From NCBI GenBank assembly GCA_964514665.1, contig CAZESH010000022.1:1-26149 (forward strand): a stretch of 26,149 nucleotides of DNA, given 5' to 3'. Within the stretch, counting starts at the first letter, position 1. Every line of letters starts with the position of its first letter. Made by a program: the position numbers and the translations under genes. A model generated the notes under the pieces. The model ran no database searches and was not told the DNA's origin. It worked only from the letters and a program-made list of their open reading frames with translations. This DNA comes from CAZESH01 sp964514665 (GTDB taxonomy: Bacteria; Bacillota; Bacilli; Paenibacillales; KCTC-25726). Positions 8,183 through 14,615 of the stretch are shown one piece after another.

Positions 8183-9310
8183 ATGAAATCACTGACAGCA
8201 CAACAATTACATGAACGCATGCAATCGCCGGAGGGAGCATTTGTGCTTGACGTACGTGCGAGCGGTGCTTATCAGGAATGGAGCATTCAAGATAAAGGAC
8301 TTGTCTCCGTGAATATTCAAAATTCAAAGCTCAAGGAATTCGGACCGGAAGCTTTTGAGGAAATCCCCAAAAATCGTGAAGTTGTAACGGTCTGCGCCAA
8401 AGGGGTTGCCGCTCAGGAAGCGGCAGAGATTTTAGAAAACAAGGGGTATTCGGCTGCTTTCCTTGAAGGCGGGATGCAGGCTTGGAGCGAGTTTTATTTC
8501 CCGGTAACGATCGATCTCTCCAACGATTTCGAATTGATACAAGTAATCCGACCCGCCAAGGGCTGTCTGTCTTACTTGCTGATTTCGAATAAAGAAGCCG
8601 TCGTGGTGGATCCCAACCGGCATTCCGATGTGTATGCCGATTTGGCAAAGAAAAAAGGAGTTGAAATTATCCACATCCTGGACACGCATTTACATGCCGA
8701 TCATATTACCGGCGGGCACCAGTTGGCCAAAGACACAGGAGCCAAGTACTGGATATCGGCAAGCGAGATGCAGGGTGCGAAGCGTGAATATAACGCATTA
8801 ACCAACGGTTTGAAGCTTCAGTTCGGTTCATCGACGCTTGAGGTGATGGCGATTGCTACGCCTGGACATACGCCGGGAAGCACATCTTTCTTGGTGAATA
8901 ATAAATATTTCTTGTCGGGAGATACGGTTTTTGTAAATGGTCTGGGCAGACCCGATCTTGGAGGCAAAGCCAAAGAATGGGCCAAAATGCTGTATCATAC
9001 CATTATTACCGAGCTGAATGAGCTCTCCGATGATGTAATCGTGCTTCCTTCCCATTATTCCGACTTCAGGGAGATTACGGCAGGAGGATATGTGGGAGTA
9101 GTGCTCGGAGACCTGCGAAAGGAAAATGAACTTGTGCGCGGCGGAGACGAGGCCATCTTTACAGAAACAGTATCGGAACAGCTTGGAGAAACCCCGCCTA
9201 ATTATGAAACCATCGTCGATATCAACCGGGGGGTCAAGCAGGTGAGCAACGAAGAGGCTTCAGATTTGGAAATTGGCCCTAACCGCTGCGCGGTCAAGCA
9301 TTATGGTTAA
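8183..9310 (+). CDS. Rhodanese-persulfide dioxygenase fusion protein
   Basis: This 375-residue cytoplasmic protein joins an N-terminal rhodanese domain (residues 1-105, active Cys71 in TVCAKGVAAQ) to a C-terminal ETHE1-type metallo-beta-lactamase domain. The latter has the metal motif HLHADH (169-174), then TPGHTPGS, LSGDTVFVNGLGRPDL and LPSHYS. The MBL domain should use Fe(II) and O2 to oxidise glutathione- or bacillithiol-type persulfide to sulfite, and the rhodanese domain can move sulfane sulfur between sulfite, thiosulfate and thiol. Known fusions such as S. aureus CstB carry the rhodanese after the MBL domain, so the order here is reversed. It follows sqr and DUF1641 in one operon, with AGGAGG before the start. 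A terminator follows. Substrate thiol is not visible from sequence. Confidence 0.88.
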   Translation: MKSLTAQQLHERMQSPEGAFVLDVRASGAYQEWSIQDKGLVSVNIQNSKLKEFGPEAFEEIPKNREVVTVCAKGVAAQEAAEILENKGYSAAFLEGGMQAWSEFYFPVTIDLSNDFELIQVIRPAKGCLSYLLISNKEAVVVDPNRHSDVYADLAKKKGVEIIHILDTHLHADHITGGHQLAKDTGAKYWISASEMQGAKREYNALTNGLKLQFGSSTLEVMAIATPGHTPGSTSFLVNNKYFLSGDTVFVNGLGRPDLGGKAKEWAKMLYHTIITELNELSDDVIVLPSHYSDFREITAGGYVGVVLGDLRKENELVRGGDEAIFTETVSEQLGETPPNYETIVDINRGVKQVSNEEASDLEIGPNRCAVKHYG

Positions 9311-9332
9311 GCTTTCGGATCAAAAAGAACCC

Positions 9333-9364
9333 AAGTCCTGCAGCCGAAGCTGCGGGACTTTTCG
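9333..9364 (+). terminator. Terminator of the sqr operon
   Basis: Arms AAGTCCTGCAGC (9333-9344) and GCTGCGGGACTT (9349-9360) with a CGAA tetraloop and a T4 tail form a clear intrinsic terminator, separating the sulfide oxidation genes from the aminopeptidase gene. Confidence 0.85.
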
Positions 9365-9420
9365 TTTACATAAGCGTATAATGGAATGAGAAAAATTAAC
9401 GCGGGTAAAGGGGATCGAAT

Positions 9421-10680
9421 ATGAAATCGTTTCAAGAAATGCTTGAAAAATATGCGCAGTTGACTATAAAAGTCGGGGTTAACCTGCAAAAAGGGCAAAA
9501 ATTGATGATCATTTCTGATGTCGCAGCCGCGGATTTTGTCCATGTAGTTGCCAAACATGCTTATACCGAAGGCGCTCGGGACGTTTATATCGAATGGCAG
9601 GACGAGCAATTCAACCTGATCAAATATCAGCAAGCACCCGAAGAAGCGTTTCGCGAATATCCTTCCTGGTATGGAGATGCACGCGCAGACCTGGCTAAAC
9701 AGGGAGCCGCCTTCTTGGTTCTTTTAGCGGAAACACCCGATCTGATGAATGAGATCGATCCGGGTAAAATCGCCGAACTGACAAGAGCGAGAACACAGAC
9801 CGTCATGGAATTCCGTAACTACACCCGTTTTAACAAGGTTAGCTGGTGCATCGCCGCCGTTCCGAACCGCAAATGGGCAGAGCAAATTTTTCCGCAAAAG
9901 CAAGCCGAAGAAGCATTGGAAGCTTTCTGGGACGTGCTTTTCAAAATCAACCGCATCGATCAGAAAGACCCTGTCGCAGCCTGGGAAGCGCATTTAAACC
10001 GGCTTGGCGGTATTAAACACTACCTCAACGGCAAAAAATATAAAAAGCTTCATTATAAAGCGCCCGGTACCGAGTTGACTGTCGTGCTTCCTGAGCGGCA
10101 TCTTTGGGTTGCCGCGGAATCGGACAACGAGCAAGGAGTCAGGTTCGTGCCTAACCTTCCTACAGAGGAAGTGTTTACGAGTCCGCATAAATCCGGAACG
10201 ACAGGTGTGGTCAGCAGTACAAAACCGCTTCATTATCAAGGGACGATTATCGATCGGTTTTCTTTGCGCTTGGAGAATGGAGCCGTTGTGGAAGTCAAAG
10301 CCGAAAAAGGGGAGGAAACGCTGAAAAAGCTGATCGATACTGATGAAGGCTCGGTTTATTTGGGGGAAATTGCCTTGGTGCCTCACCATTCTCCGATATC
10401 GCAGACAAATTTGCTGTTTCACAATACGTTGTTTGACGAGAATGCATCCTGTCATTTGGCGATCGGCATGGCCTTTCCATTCTGCCTTGAGGGAGGAACA
10501 AAGATGTCCAAAGAAGCTTTGGCCGATAACGGTTTGAATATGAGTCAGGTGCATGTTGACTTCATGATTGGTGGAGCGGAAATGAGCATTGCGGCGGAAA
10601 CGGCAGACGGAAAAAGAGAAGCGCTTTTTGAAAAAGGAAACTGGGCGATAAATCTCGAAAGTGGAATAGAGGAAGCGTGA
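9421..10680 (+). CDS. M29-family metallo-aminopeptidase
   Basis: This 419-residue protein matches family M29 (aminopeptidase T/AmpS), cytoplasmic dimeric metallopeptidases that release N-terminal residues from peptides. Family features are the N-terminal YAQLTIKVGVNLQKGQ region, the mid-protein LHYKAPGTELTVVLPERHLW, then FTSPHKSGTTGVV, and the C-terminal metal-ligand stretch QVHVDFMIGG (HxD). The His and Glu ligands expected in GEIALVPHHSPIS are also present. Length is standard. The start ATG follows AAAGGGG; a TATAAT at 9377-9382 may belong to its promoter, though no good -35 is seen. It overlaps the PAP2 gene by four bases. Confidence 0.9.
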   Translation: MKSFQEMLEKYAQLTIKVGVNLQKGQKLMIISDVAAADFVHVVAKHAYTEGARDVYIEWQDEQFNLIKYQQAPEEAFREYPSWYGDARADLAKQGAAFLVLLAETPDLMNEIDPGKIAELTRARTQTVMEFRNYTRFNKVSWCIAAVPNRKWAEQIFPQKQAEEALEAFWDVLFKINRIDQKDPVAAWEAHLNRLGGIKHYLNGKKYKKLHYKAPGTELTVVLPERHLWVAAESDNEQGVRFVPNLPTEEVFTSPHKSGTTGVVSSTKPLHYQGTIIDRFSLRLENGAVVEVKAEKGEETLKKLIDTDEGSVYLGEIALVPHHSPISQTNLLFHNTLFDENASCHLAIGMAFPFCLEGGTKMSKEALADNGLNMSQVHVDFMIGGAEMSIAAETADGKREALFEKGNWAINLESGIEEA

Positions 10681-11345
10681 TTTGGATGAAACGTCATCTT
10701 GCCGCCGTCAGTTACATTGCCGTAATTCCCTTGATGAGTTTGATTTACCTCTGGATTGATCAAATCGGCTTTCAAAGCATTCATACGATGTATACGCAAT
10801 TTGACAGACATATCCCATTCGTCAAATGGTTTATCCTGCCCTATATGAGCTGGATGCCGCTTATTTATATCTATTTGCTGTTTCTTTGCTTCAAGGATAG
10901 GGCGCGCTATCTGCATACGATGACCGCCTATTTTATCGGCGTCATGATCAGCAACGTGATTTTCATTTTTTATCAAACGACGGTGCCTCGTCCGGAGATT
11001 GACGGAACCGGCATTTTAACATATTTTGTTCAATTCGTATACCAGCACGATCAACCCTACAATTGCTTTCCGAGCATTCATGCGTTATCGAGTTATTTGC
11101 TGTTTCTGTCCGTTGTGCGCAGTCGAACGATAAAAAGCGCAGCTTTAAAAACAGTGATTTCCGTCTGGACTTGGCTGATCATTATTTCCACTGTATTCGT
11201 CAAACAGCACAGCATTCTGGATGTTGCAGCAGGCATTATTCTTGCTGAAGCCGTCTATGATTTGTTGGCGGCAAGCCTGTTTGCAGCGAAAACGAAACGC
11301 CTGCCCGACAGCCTCCATACGGGGGCGGCGGCAAGCTCCGATTAG
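10677..11345 (+). CDS. PAP2-family membrane phosphatase
   Basis: This 222-residue integral membrane protein has about six hydrophobic segments and the three PAP2 catalytic motifs in order: VPRPEI (near residue 103), a PSIHALSSY version of the PSGH motif (near 126), and KQHSILDVAAG with catalytic His and Asp (near 181). Such enzymes dephosphorylate lipid phosphates such as phosphatidate or undecaprenyl pyrophosphate, or exchange lipid head groups. Ile instead of Gly in PSGH occurs in the PAP2_3/inositolphosphotransferase-like branch. The GTG at 10677 overlaps the aminopeptidase stop (GTGA), suggesting translational coupling; an ATG at 10686 is an alternative start. The substrate is unknown. 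A role in making diacylglycerol for glycolipids is only a possibility. Confidence 0.82.
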   Translation: MIWMKRHLAAVSYIAVIPLMSLIYLWIDQIGFQSIHTMYTQFDRHIPFVKWFILPYMSWMPLIYIYLLFLCFKDRARYLHTMTAYFIGVMISNVIFIFYQTTVPRPEIDGTGILTYFVQFVYQHDQPYNCFPSIHALSSYLLFLSVVRSRTIKSAALKTVISVWTWLIIISTVFVKQHSILDVAAGIILAEAVYDLLAASLFAAKTKRLPDSLHTGAAASSD

Positions 11346-11403
11346 TTGAAAAACGTGAAACAAAATTTATGTTTTTTTGTGAACATTTTTTGAAACGCGC
11401 GTA

Positions 11404-11432
11404 TTGACATAAATTAATTCCGGTTATATGAT
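11404..11432 (+). promoter_or_regulatory. Promoter of the thioredoxin gene
   Basis: Consensus TTGACA (11404-11409), a 17-bp spacer and TATGAT (11427-11432) make one of the best sigma-A promoters in the window. The start point falls inside the palindrome just downstream, a repressor-type arrangement. Confidence 0.8.
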
Positions 11433-11436
11433 ATCT

Positions 11437-11456
11437 ATATACCCAAGGGGGTATAT
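11437..11456. promoter_or_regulatory. CsoR/CstR-type operator candidate 1
   Basis: A 20-bp inverted repeat, ATATACCC-AAGG-GGGTATAT, has perfect 8-bp arms. TACCC-N4-GGGTA is the operator core of the CsoR/CstR family. It covers the predicted transcription start of the thioredoxin gene, and a CstR-like regulator gene lies 1 kb downstream. Confidence 0.65.
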
Positions 11457-11484
11457 GTATAATAGAGAAAAAGGAGTGATAAAG

Positions 11485-11805
11485 ATGCCAATCGTTACTG
11501 TATCCGATGCAAATATGCAGGATGTCATTAAATCCAACCCGACTGTCCTTGTCGATTTTTGGGCGCCATGGTGCGGGCCTTGTTTGATGATTGCTCCGAT
11601 TTTGGAGGAGTTGTCGAAGGAAATGGGGGACAAATTGGTGGTTGCTAAACTAAACGTGGACGAAAACCCGGTTACGGCCAGCAAGTATCAAATCATGAGC
11701 ATTCCGACAATGAAGCTTTTTAGAAACGGCGAGGAAAAACATACCATGGTTGGATTACAGCCAAAACGCCAACTGAAGGAAACCATCGAATATTTTAATA
11801 ATTAA
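11485..11805 (+). CDS. trxA: Thioredoxin
   Basis: This 106-residue thioredoxin has the active site WAPWCGPCLM (residues 26-35) and the cis-proline loop SIPTMKLF. It is a single-domain cytoplasmic disulfide and persulfide reductase. The ATG at 11485 follows AAAGGAGTGATAA; an ATG at 11428 in the same frame is rejected because it lies inside the -10 element and operator. The gene heads a cluster of two rhodaneses and a CstR-like sensor, behind a CstR-type operator. A specialised role in removing sulfane sulfur from proteins or rhodanese, not general housekeeping, is therefore likely (inference). It could still be one of several ordinary trxA paralogues. Confidence 0.9.
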   Translation: MPIVTVSDANMQDVIKSNPTVLVDFWAPWCGPCLMIAPILEELSKEMGDKLVVAKLNVDENPVTASKYQIMSIPTMKLFRNGEEKHTMVGLQPKRQLKETIEYFNN

Positions 11806-11841
11806 GCGGCAAGTTGCAAGCATATTTTTTTTAAAATTCAT

Positions 11842-11859
11842 CATACCCCTCGGGGTATG
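11842..11859. promoter_or_regulatory. CsoR/CstR-type operator candidate 2
   Basis: CATACCCC-TC-GGGGTATG is a perfect inverted repeat with 8-bp arms, sharing the TACCC-N4-GGGTA core with the thioredoxin operator. It sits about 95 bases before the rhodanese start. No T-run follows, so it is not a terminator. I could not assign a clean promoter beside it. Confidence 0.6.
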
Positions 11860-11952
11860 AAATTGCTGCTAGGATTATTATTACAGCTCTTAGGGGTTAC
11901 AATAGGAACGAGTATCATTTTAAATTAAAAACATAAATGGAGGAACTTAAAA

Positions 11953-12267
11953 ATGCCAGCTTTCAATAATCAACGTCCAAACGAAGTGTTAGATCGCATG
12001 AACAAAAAAGAAAATATCCAAATTCTCGATGTGCGCGAAGCCATGGAATGGATCTCCGGACATATTCCCAGTGCCAAGCATATTCCTTTGGGAGAACTGT
12101 CCTTCAGACATGAGGAGCTTGACAAGGATCAAGATTTGATCGTTGTATGCCACAGCGGAAACCGCAGCAAATTGGCCTGCGAATGGCTGTCTGAGTTGGG
12201 TTATAAAGTAACCAATATGTCCGGCGGCATGTCGTCTTGGCCCGGAGAGGTTGCTTTCGGTCAATAA
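11953..12267 (+). CDS. Single-domain rhodanese sulfurtransferase
   Basis: This 104-residue stand-alone rhodanese domain has LDVREAMEWISGHIPSAKHIP near the N-terminus and the active loop VVCHSGNRSK with catalytic Cys near residue 61. Such proteins carry sulfane sulfur as a Cys persulfide and pass it to thiols, cyanide or sulfite. A second Cys in LACEW follows the active loop by about nine residues. The ATG follows GGAGG with nine bases between. It has its own operator candidate and is followed by a terminator, so it is probably a single-gene unit in the persulfide-response cluster. Confidence 0.9.
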   Translation: MPAFNNQRPNEVLDRMNKKENIQILDVREAMEWISGHIPSAKHIPLGELSFRHEELDKDQDLIVVCHSGNRSKLACEWLSELGYKVTNMSGGMSSWPGEVAFGQ

Positions 12268-12302
12268 GGTTTGCTGTAAAAAATAAATCCGAATTTTTAT
12301 CG

Positions 12303-12345
12303 GCGGCGTGAACCGTCTGAAGCGGTTCAGGCCGCTCTTATTATT
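12303..12345 (+). terminator. Hairpin after the rhodanese gene
   Basis: GCGGCGTGAACCG (12303-12315) pairs with CGGTTCAGGCCGC (12323-12335) with one mismatch and a 7-nt loop, followed by TCTTATTATT. The stem is very strong but the T-tract is interrupted. Confidence 0.65.
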
Positions 12346-12370
12346 CATCATCAATCCAGCTAATTCCGAA

Positions 12371-12425
12371 TTGACTTTTAAAAAAATAAAAGCTATTTTT
12401 GATTAAATACCTATACAAGTATAGG
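12371..12425 (+). promoter_or_regulatory. cstR promoter with palindromic operator candidate 3
   Basis: TTGACT (12371-12376), 17 bp and TATTTT (12394-12399) form the probable promoter. The palindrome CCTATAC-AA-GTATAGG (12410-12425, 7-bp arms) begins 10 bases downstream and covers the start of the transcript. It suggests autoregulation by the CstR-like protein. Its arms differ from the TACCC/GGGTA type of the two other operators in this cluster. Confidence 0.55.
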
Positions 12426-12444
12426 ATCGGAGGGTTGTAGATTT

Positions 12445-12708
12445 ATGGAGTATGATGAGAATGTGACCAAACGTCTCCGTCGTATCGAGGGTCAGGTTCA
12501 CGGCATATTAAAAATGATGAATGATAATAAAAATTGCAAGGATGTTGTCAGTCAGCTTTCCGCAGTGCGCAGCGCGGTGGATAAGGCGATGGCGTATATC
12601 GTGGCATTGAACCTTGAAAAATGCATTGTCGAGGATCGCGAAGCAGGAAACGACAGCACGGACAAGCTGGTAAAAGAAGCTGTCGAGCTGTTGATTAAAA
12701 GCAGATAA
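12445..12708 (+). CDS. cstR: CstR-like persulfide-sensing repressor (CsoR family)
   Basis: This 87-residue all-helical protein belongs to the CsoR/RcnR family (DUF156), with RLRRIEGQVHGILKMM near the start and EAVELLIKSR at the end. Copper-sensing CsoR uses Cys-His-Cys. Here Cys31 (NKNCKDV) and Cys60 (NLEKCIV) are present, but the His position between them holds Asn (ALNLEKC). This Cys31/Cys60-without-His pattern is the one of S. aureus CstR, which forms di- to tetrasulfide bridges with reactive sulfur and then releases DNA. Surrounding rhodanese, thioredoxin, SQR and persulfide dioxygenase genes support that reading. The ATG follows GGAGGG. The downstream membrane rhodanese gene starts 30 bases later and is probably co-transcribed. 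Confidence 0.88.
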   Translation: MEYDENVTKRLRRIEGQVHGILKMMNDNKNCKDVVSQLSAVRSAVDKAMAYIVALNLEKCIVEDREAGNDSTDKLVKEAVELLIKSR

Positions 12709-12738
12709 TCAGCTTTAAACGAGAAGGAGAATGTGGAT

Positions 12739-13125
12739 ATGGATACGTCTACCTTGGTGAATATTGCCATCGGATTGCTGCTTGTCGTGCTGGTATACCG
12801 GATGTTTGCGCCGACGAAAGGACTTAGCACATTATCGCTGGCACAGTTCAAAGAAAACATGAAAGACAGCGACAAACCGCTTTTGATCGATGTAAGAGAA
12901 AAGCATGAATTTGATCGCGGTCACATTCCAGGAGCCAAAAATTATCCTTTGTCTCAATTAAAGGACAAAATAAAAGACATTCCTCAAGATAAAAAAGTGC
13001 TGCTGTATTGTCAGAGCGGCATGCGCAGCAAGCAGGCCGGCCGCGTTCTCAGCAAGCACGGCCACAGATCGCTGATGCATCTCAGAGGCGGTATATCGGT
13101 TTGGGATGAAAAAACACAAAAATAG
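12739..13125 (+). CDS. Membrane-anchored rhodanese
   Basis: This 128-residue protein has one N-terminal membrane segment (residues 6-22, LVNIAIGLLLVVLVYRM) followed by a rhodanese domain. That domain contains LLIDVREKHEFDRGHIPGAKN, the active loop YCQSGMRSK with catalytic Cys near residue 93, and the closing LRGGISVW. It would move sulfane sulfur at the membrane surface; the positive residues after the anchor favour a cytoplasmic domain, near SQR. ATG 12739 is preferred because AAGGAGA lies nine bases upstream; GTG 12733 is too close to it. It follows the CstR-like gene and is likely in its autoregulated operon. The hairpin at 13130 may end this transcript. Confidence 0.87.
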   Translation: MDTSTLVNIAIGLLLVVLVYRMFAPTKGLSTLSLAQFKENMKDSDKPLLIDVREKHEFDRGHIPGAKNYPLSQLKDKIKDIPQDKKVLLYCQSGMRSKQAGRVLSKHGHRSLMHLRGGISVWDEKTQK

Positions 13126-13129
13126 ATTG

Positions 13130-13329
13130 CTCAAGCACACCAAAGCATCGGTGTGCTTGAGTTTGTTGACAAAGTCAGTAAAAATTTTAGAGAGAATATA
13201 GGCTACTGTGCTCAAACATGTTGTTTTGCCTGCAAAGCCAAAACTGCGCCAGAACCCTATATCCCCTCAATTCTGCAGACTTTGTCGACAGACGAAAGCA
13301 CACCGAAGCTCCGGTGTGCTTTCGTCTGT
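13130..13329. repeat. 200-bp imperfect palindrome built of two inverted hairpin units
   Basis: This gene-free stretch is a long inverted repeat. The left arm (13130-13228) and the reverse complement of the right arm (13239-13329) share, in order, AGCACACC-loop-GGTGTGCTT, TGT(T/C)GACAAAGTC, GA(G/T)ATATAGG-like and GTTTTG blocks. Each arm also contains its own hairpin: 12-bp arms at 13130-13141/13150-13161 and perfect 18-bp arms at 13288-13305/13312-13329. The centre is GTTTTG-N10-CAAAAC. It may be two copies of a small intergenic repeat in opposite orientation, or a MITE-like foldback. The outer hairpins could also act as terminators between the cstR operon and sqdB. Confidence 0.7.
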
Positions 13330-13338
13330 TGAAACAGA

Positions 13339-13355
13339 CTTACACGACGTTTACG
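13339..13355 (+). promoter_or_regulatory. Candidate PhoP half-boxes upstream of sqdB
   Basis: CTTACA (13339-13344) and TTTACG (13350-13355) are 11 bases apart, each one base off TTTACA. TTTACG also occurs twice in the GT4-ugd array. Further hexamers in register (13361, 13372) are poor and the site is about 75-90 bases before the predicted start point, so support is weak. Confidence 0.25.
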
Positions 13356-13396
13356 TTACTGACAAACCTGTTTGAATCTTCCTGGCAATTTAATCT

Positions 13397-13424
13397 TTGT
13401 AATGCGTGACAGTTGAAGTATAAT
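13397..13424 (+). promoter_or_regulatory. sqdB promoter
   Basis: TTGTAA (13397-13402), a 16-bp spacer and a perfect TATAAT (13419-13424) lie 32 bases before the chosen start codon. This is the only good promoter-like pair between the palindrome and sqdB. Confidence 0.6.
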
Positions 13425-13455
13425 GAAAAAGAATATTTAGATGGAGGATACCTAC

Positions 13456-14604
13456 ATGAAAATGATGATTGCAGGCGGAGATGGTTTTTGTGGTTGGCCG
13501 ACAGCTTTATACTTGTCCAAAAAAGGACATGAAATCGCAATTGTTGACAACATGAGCCGGCGAAAATGGGATGAAGAACTGCACTCCAATTCCTTGACAC
13601 CTATCGTATCTTTGCAAGAAAGGGTGGACAAATGGAAGGAATTGACCGGTCATTCCATCCAGATTTATGAAGGCGACCTGACGCATTACGACTTTTTGCG
13701 AGAAATCCTTAAACAGTTCAAACCGGATGCTTTCGTACATTTTGCGGAGCAGCGCTCGGCGCCGTACTCGATGATCGATCGCGAGCATGCAGTCTTCACG
13801 CAGACGAATAATGTCGTAGGCACGTTGAATGTCCTGTACGGCATCAAAGAAATCGTTCCGGATTGTCATTTGATCAAGTTGGGTACAATGGGAGAGTATG
13901 GTACACCCAATATCGATATCGAAGAAGGTTACATAACGATAAATCATAACGGACGCGAGGATGTTCTGCCCTATCCGAAGCAGCCGGGCTCCATGTATCA
14001 CTTATCCAAGGTGCATGACAGCCATAACATCATGTTCGCTTGCCGGATATGGGGAATTCGCGCTACCGATTTGAACCAGGGAGTCGTTTATGGTTTACAT
14101 ACGGAAGAAACACTGATGGACCCGGTGCTTTTCAATCGCTTGGATTATGATGCGGTATTCGGCACGGCATTGAACCGCTTTATCATCCAGGCCGCAATCG
14201 GTCACGATCTAACGGTTTATGGCGAAGGCGGGCAAACCAGAGGGTTCCTTAACATTACCGATACGGTACGCTGCATAGAAATTGCCGCAGAGAATCCCGC
14301 CGACAAAGGCGAGTTTCGCGTGTTCAACCAATTTACCGAGGAATTTTCCGTCATGCAGCTTGCCGAATTGGTAAAGCGCGTAGCGGAGCTGGATGGACTT
14401 GAGTGCAAGATCAGCCAAGTGAGCAATCCGCGGGTAGAAAAGGAAAAGCATTATTATAAAGCTGCGCATACGAAGCTCATTGATCTCGGACTGGAGCCCC
14501 AGCTGCTGACCGAAGACGTCGTCCGCGGCATTTTGCAAACGTCCCTGAAGTACAAAGACCGTGTGCTCAAAGAAAACGTATTGCCTACCGTGACTTGGAA
14601 ATAG
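13456..14604 (+). CDS. sqdB: UDP-sulfoquinovose synthase
   Basis: This 382-residue extended short-chain dehydrogenase is very similar to plant SQD1 and bacterial SqdB, which convert UDP-glucose and sulfite into UDP-sulfoquinovose with a bound NAD+. The Rossmann motif GGDGFCGW is at residues 7-14. SQD1-specific blocks include HFAEQRSAPYSMIDR, KLGTMGEYGTPNIDIEEGY with Thr144, and the catalytic YHLSK (Tyr181, Lys185). RATDLNQGVVYG, LDYDAVFGTALNRF and the C-terminal HYYKAAHTKL follow. Similarity runs over the whole length, so an ordinary sugar epimerase is unlikely. The ATG at 13456 is chosen because GGAGG ends eight bases before it; the in-frame ATG at 13441 would lie upstream of that site and lacks its own. 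It heads the sqdB-sqdX-oxidoreductase operon. Confidence 0.95.
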   Translation: MKMMIAGGDGFCGWPTALYLSKKGHEIAIVDNMSRRKWDEELHSNSLTPIVSLQERVDKWKELTGHSIQIYEGDLTHYDFLREILKQFKPDAFVHFAEQRSAPYSMIDREHAVFTQTNNVVGTLNVLYGIKEIVPDCHLIKLGTMGEYGTPNIDIEEGYITINHNGREDVLPYPKQPGSMYHLSKVHDSHNIMFACRIWGIRATDLNQGVVYGLHTEETLMDPVLFNRLDYDAVFGTALNRFIIQAAIGHDLTVYGEGGQTRGFLNITDTVRCIEIAAENPADKGEFRVFNQFTEEFSVMQLAELVKRVAELDGLECKISQVSNPRVEKEKHYYKAAHTKLIDLGLEPQLLTEDVVRGILQTSLKYKDRVLKENVLPTVTWK

Positions 14605-14615
14605 GCTGACAGACC

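Noticed and set aside
9994..10554. 186-codon minus-strand frame opposite the aminopeptidase gene
   Set aside because: Antisense shadow; no ribosome site, and its composition is rich in His, Arg and Phe, unlike a real protein.
11428..11484. Upstream in-frame ATG extending thioredoxin by 19 residues
   Set aside because: The ATG lies in the -10 element and the extension runs through a palindromic operator; a good ribosome site fits the ATG at 11485.
12410..12425. CCTATAC-AA-GTATAGG palindrome as a terminator of the rhodanese gene
   Set aside because: No T-run follows and it lies just after promoter elements of the CstR-like gene; operator is the better reading.
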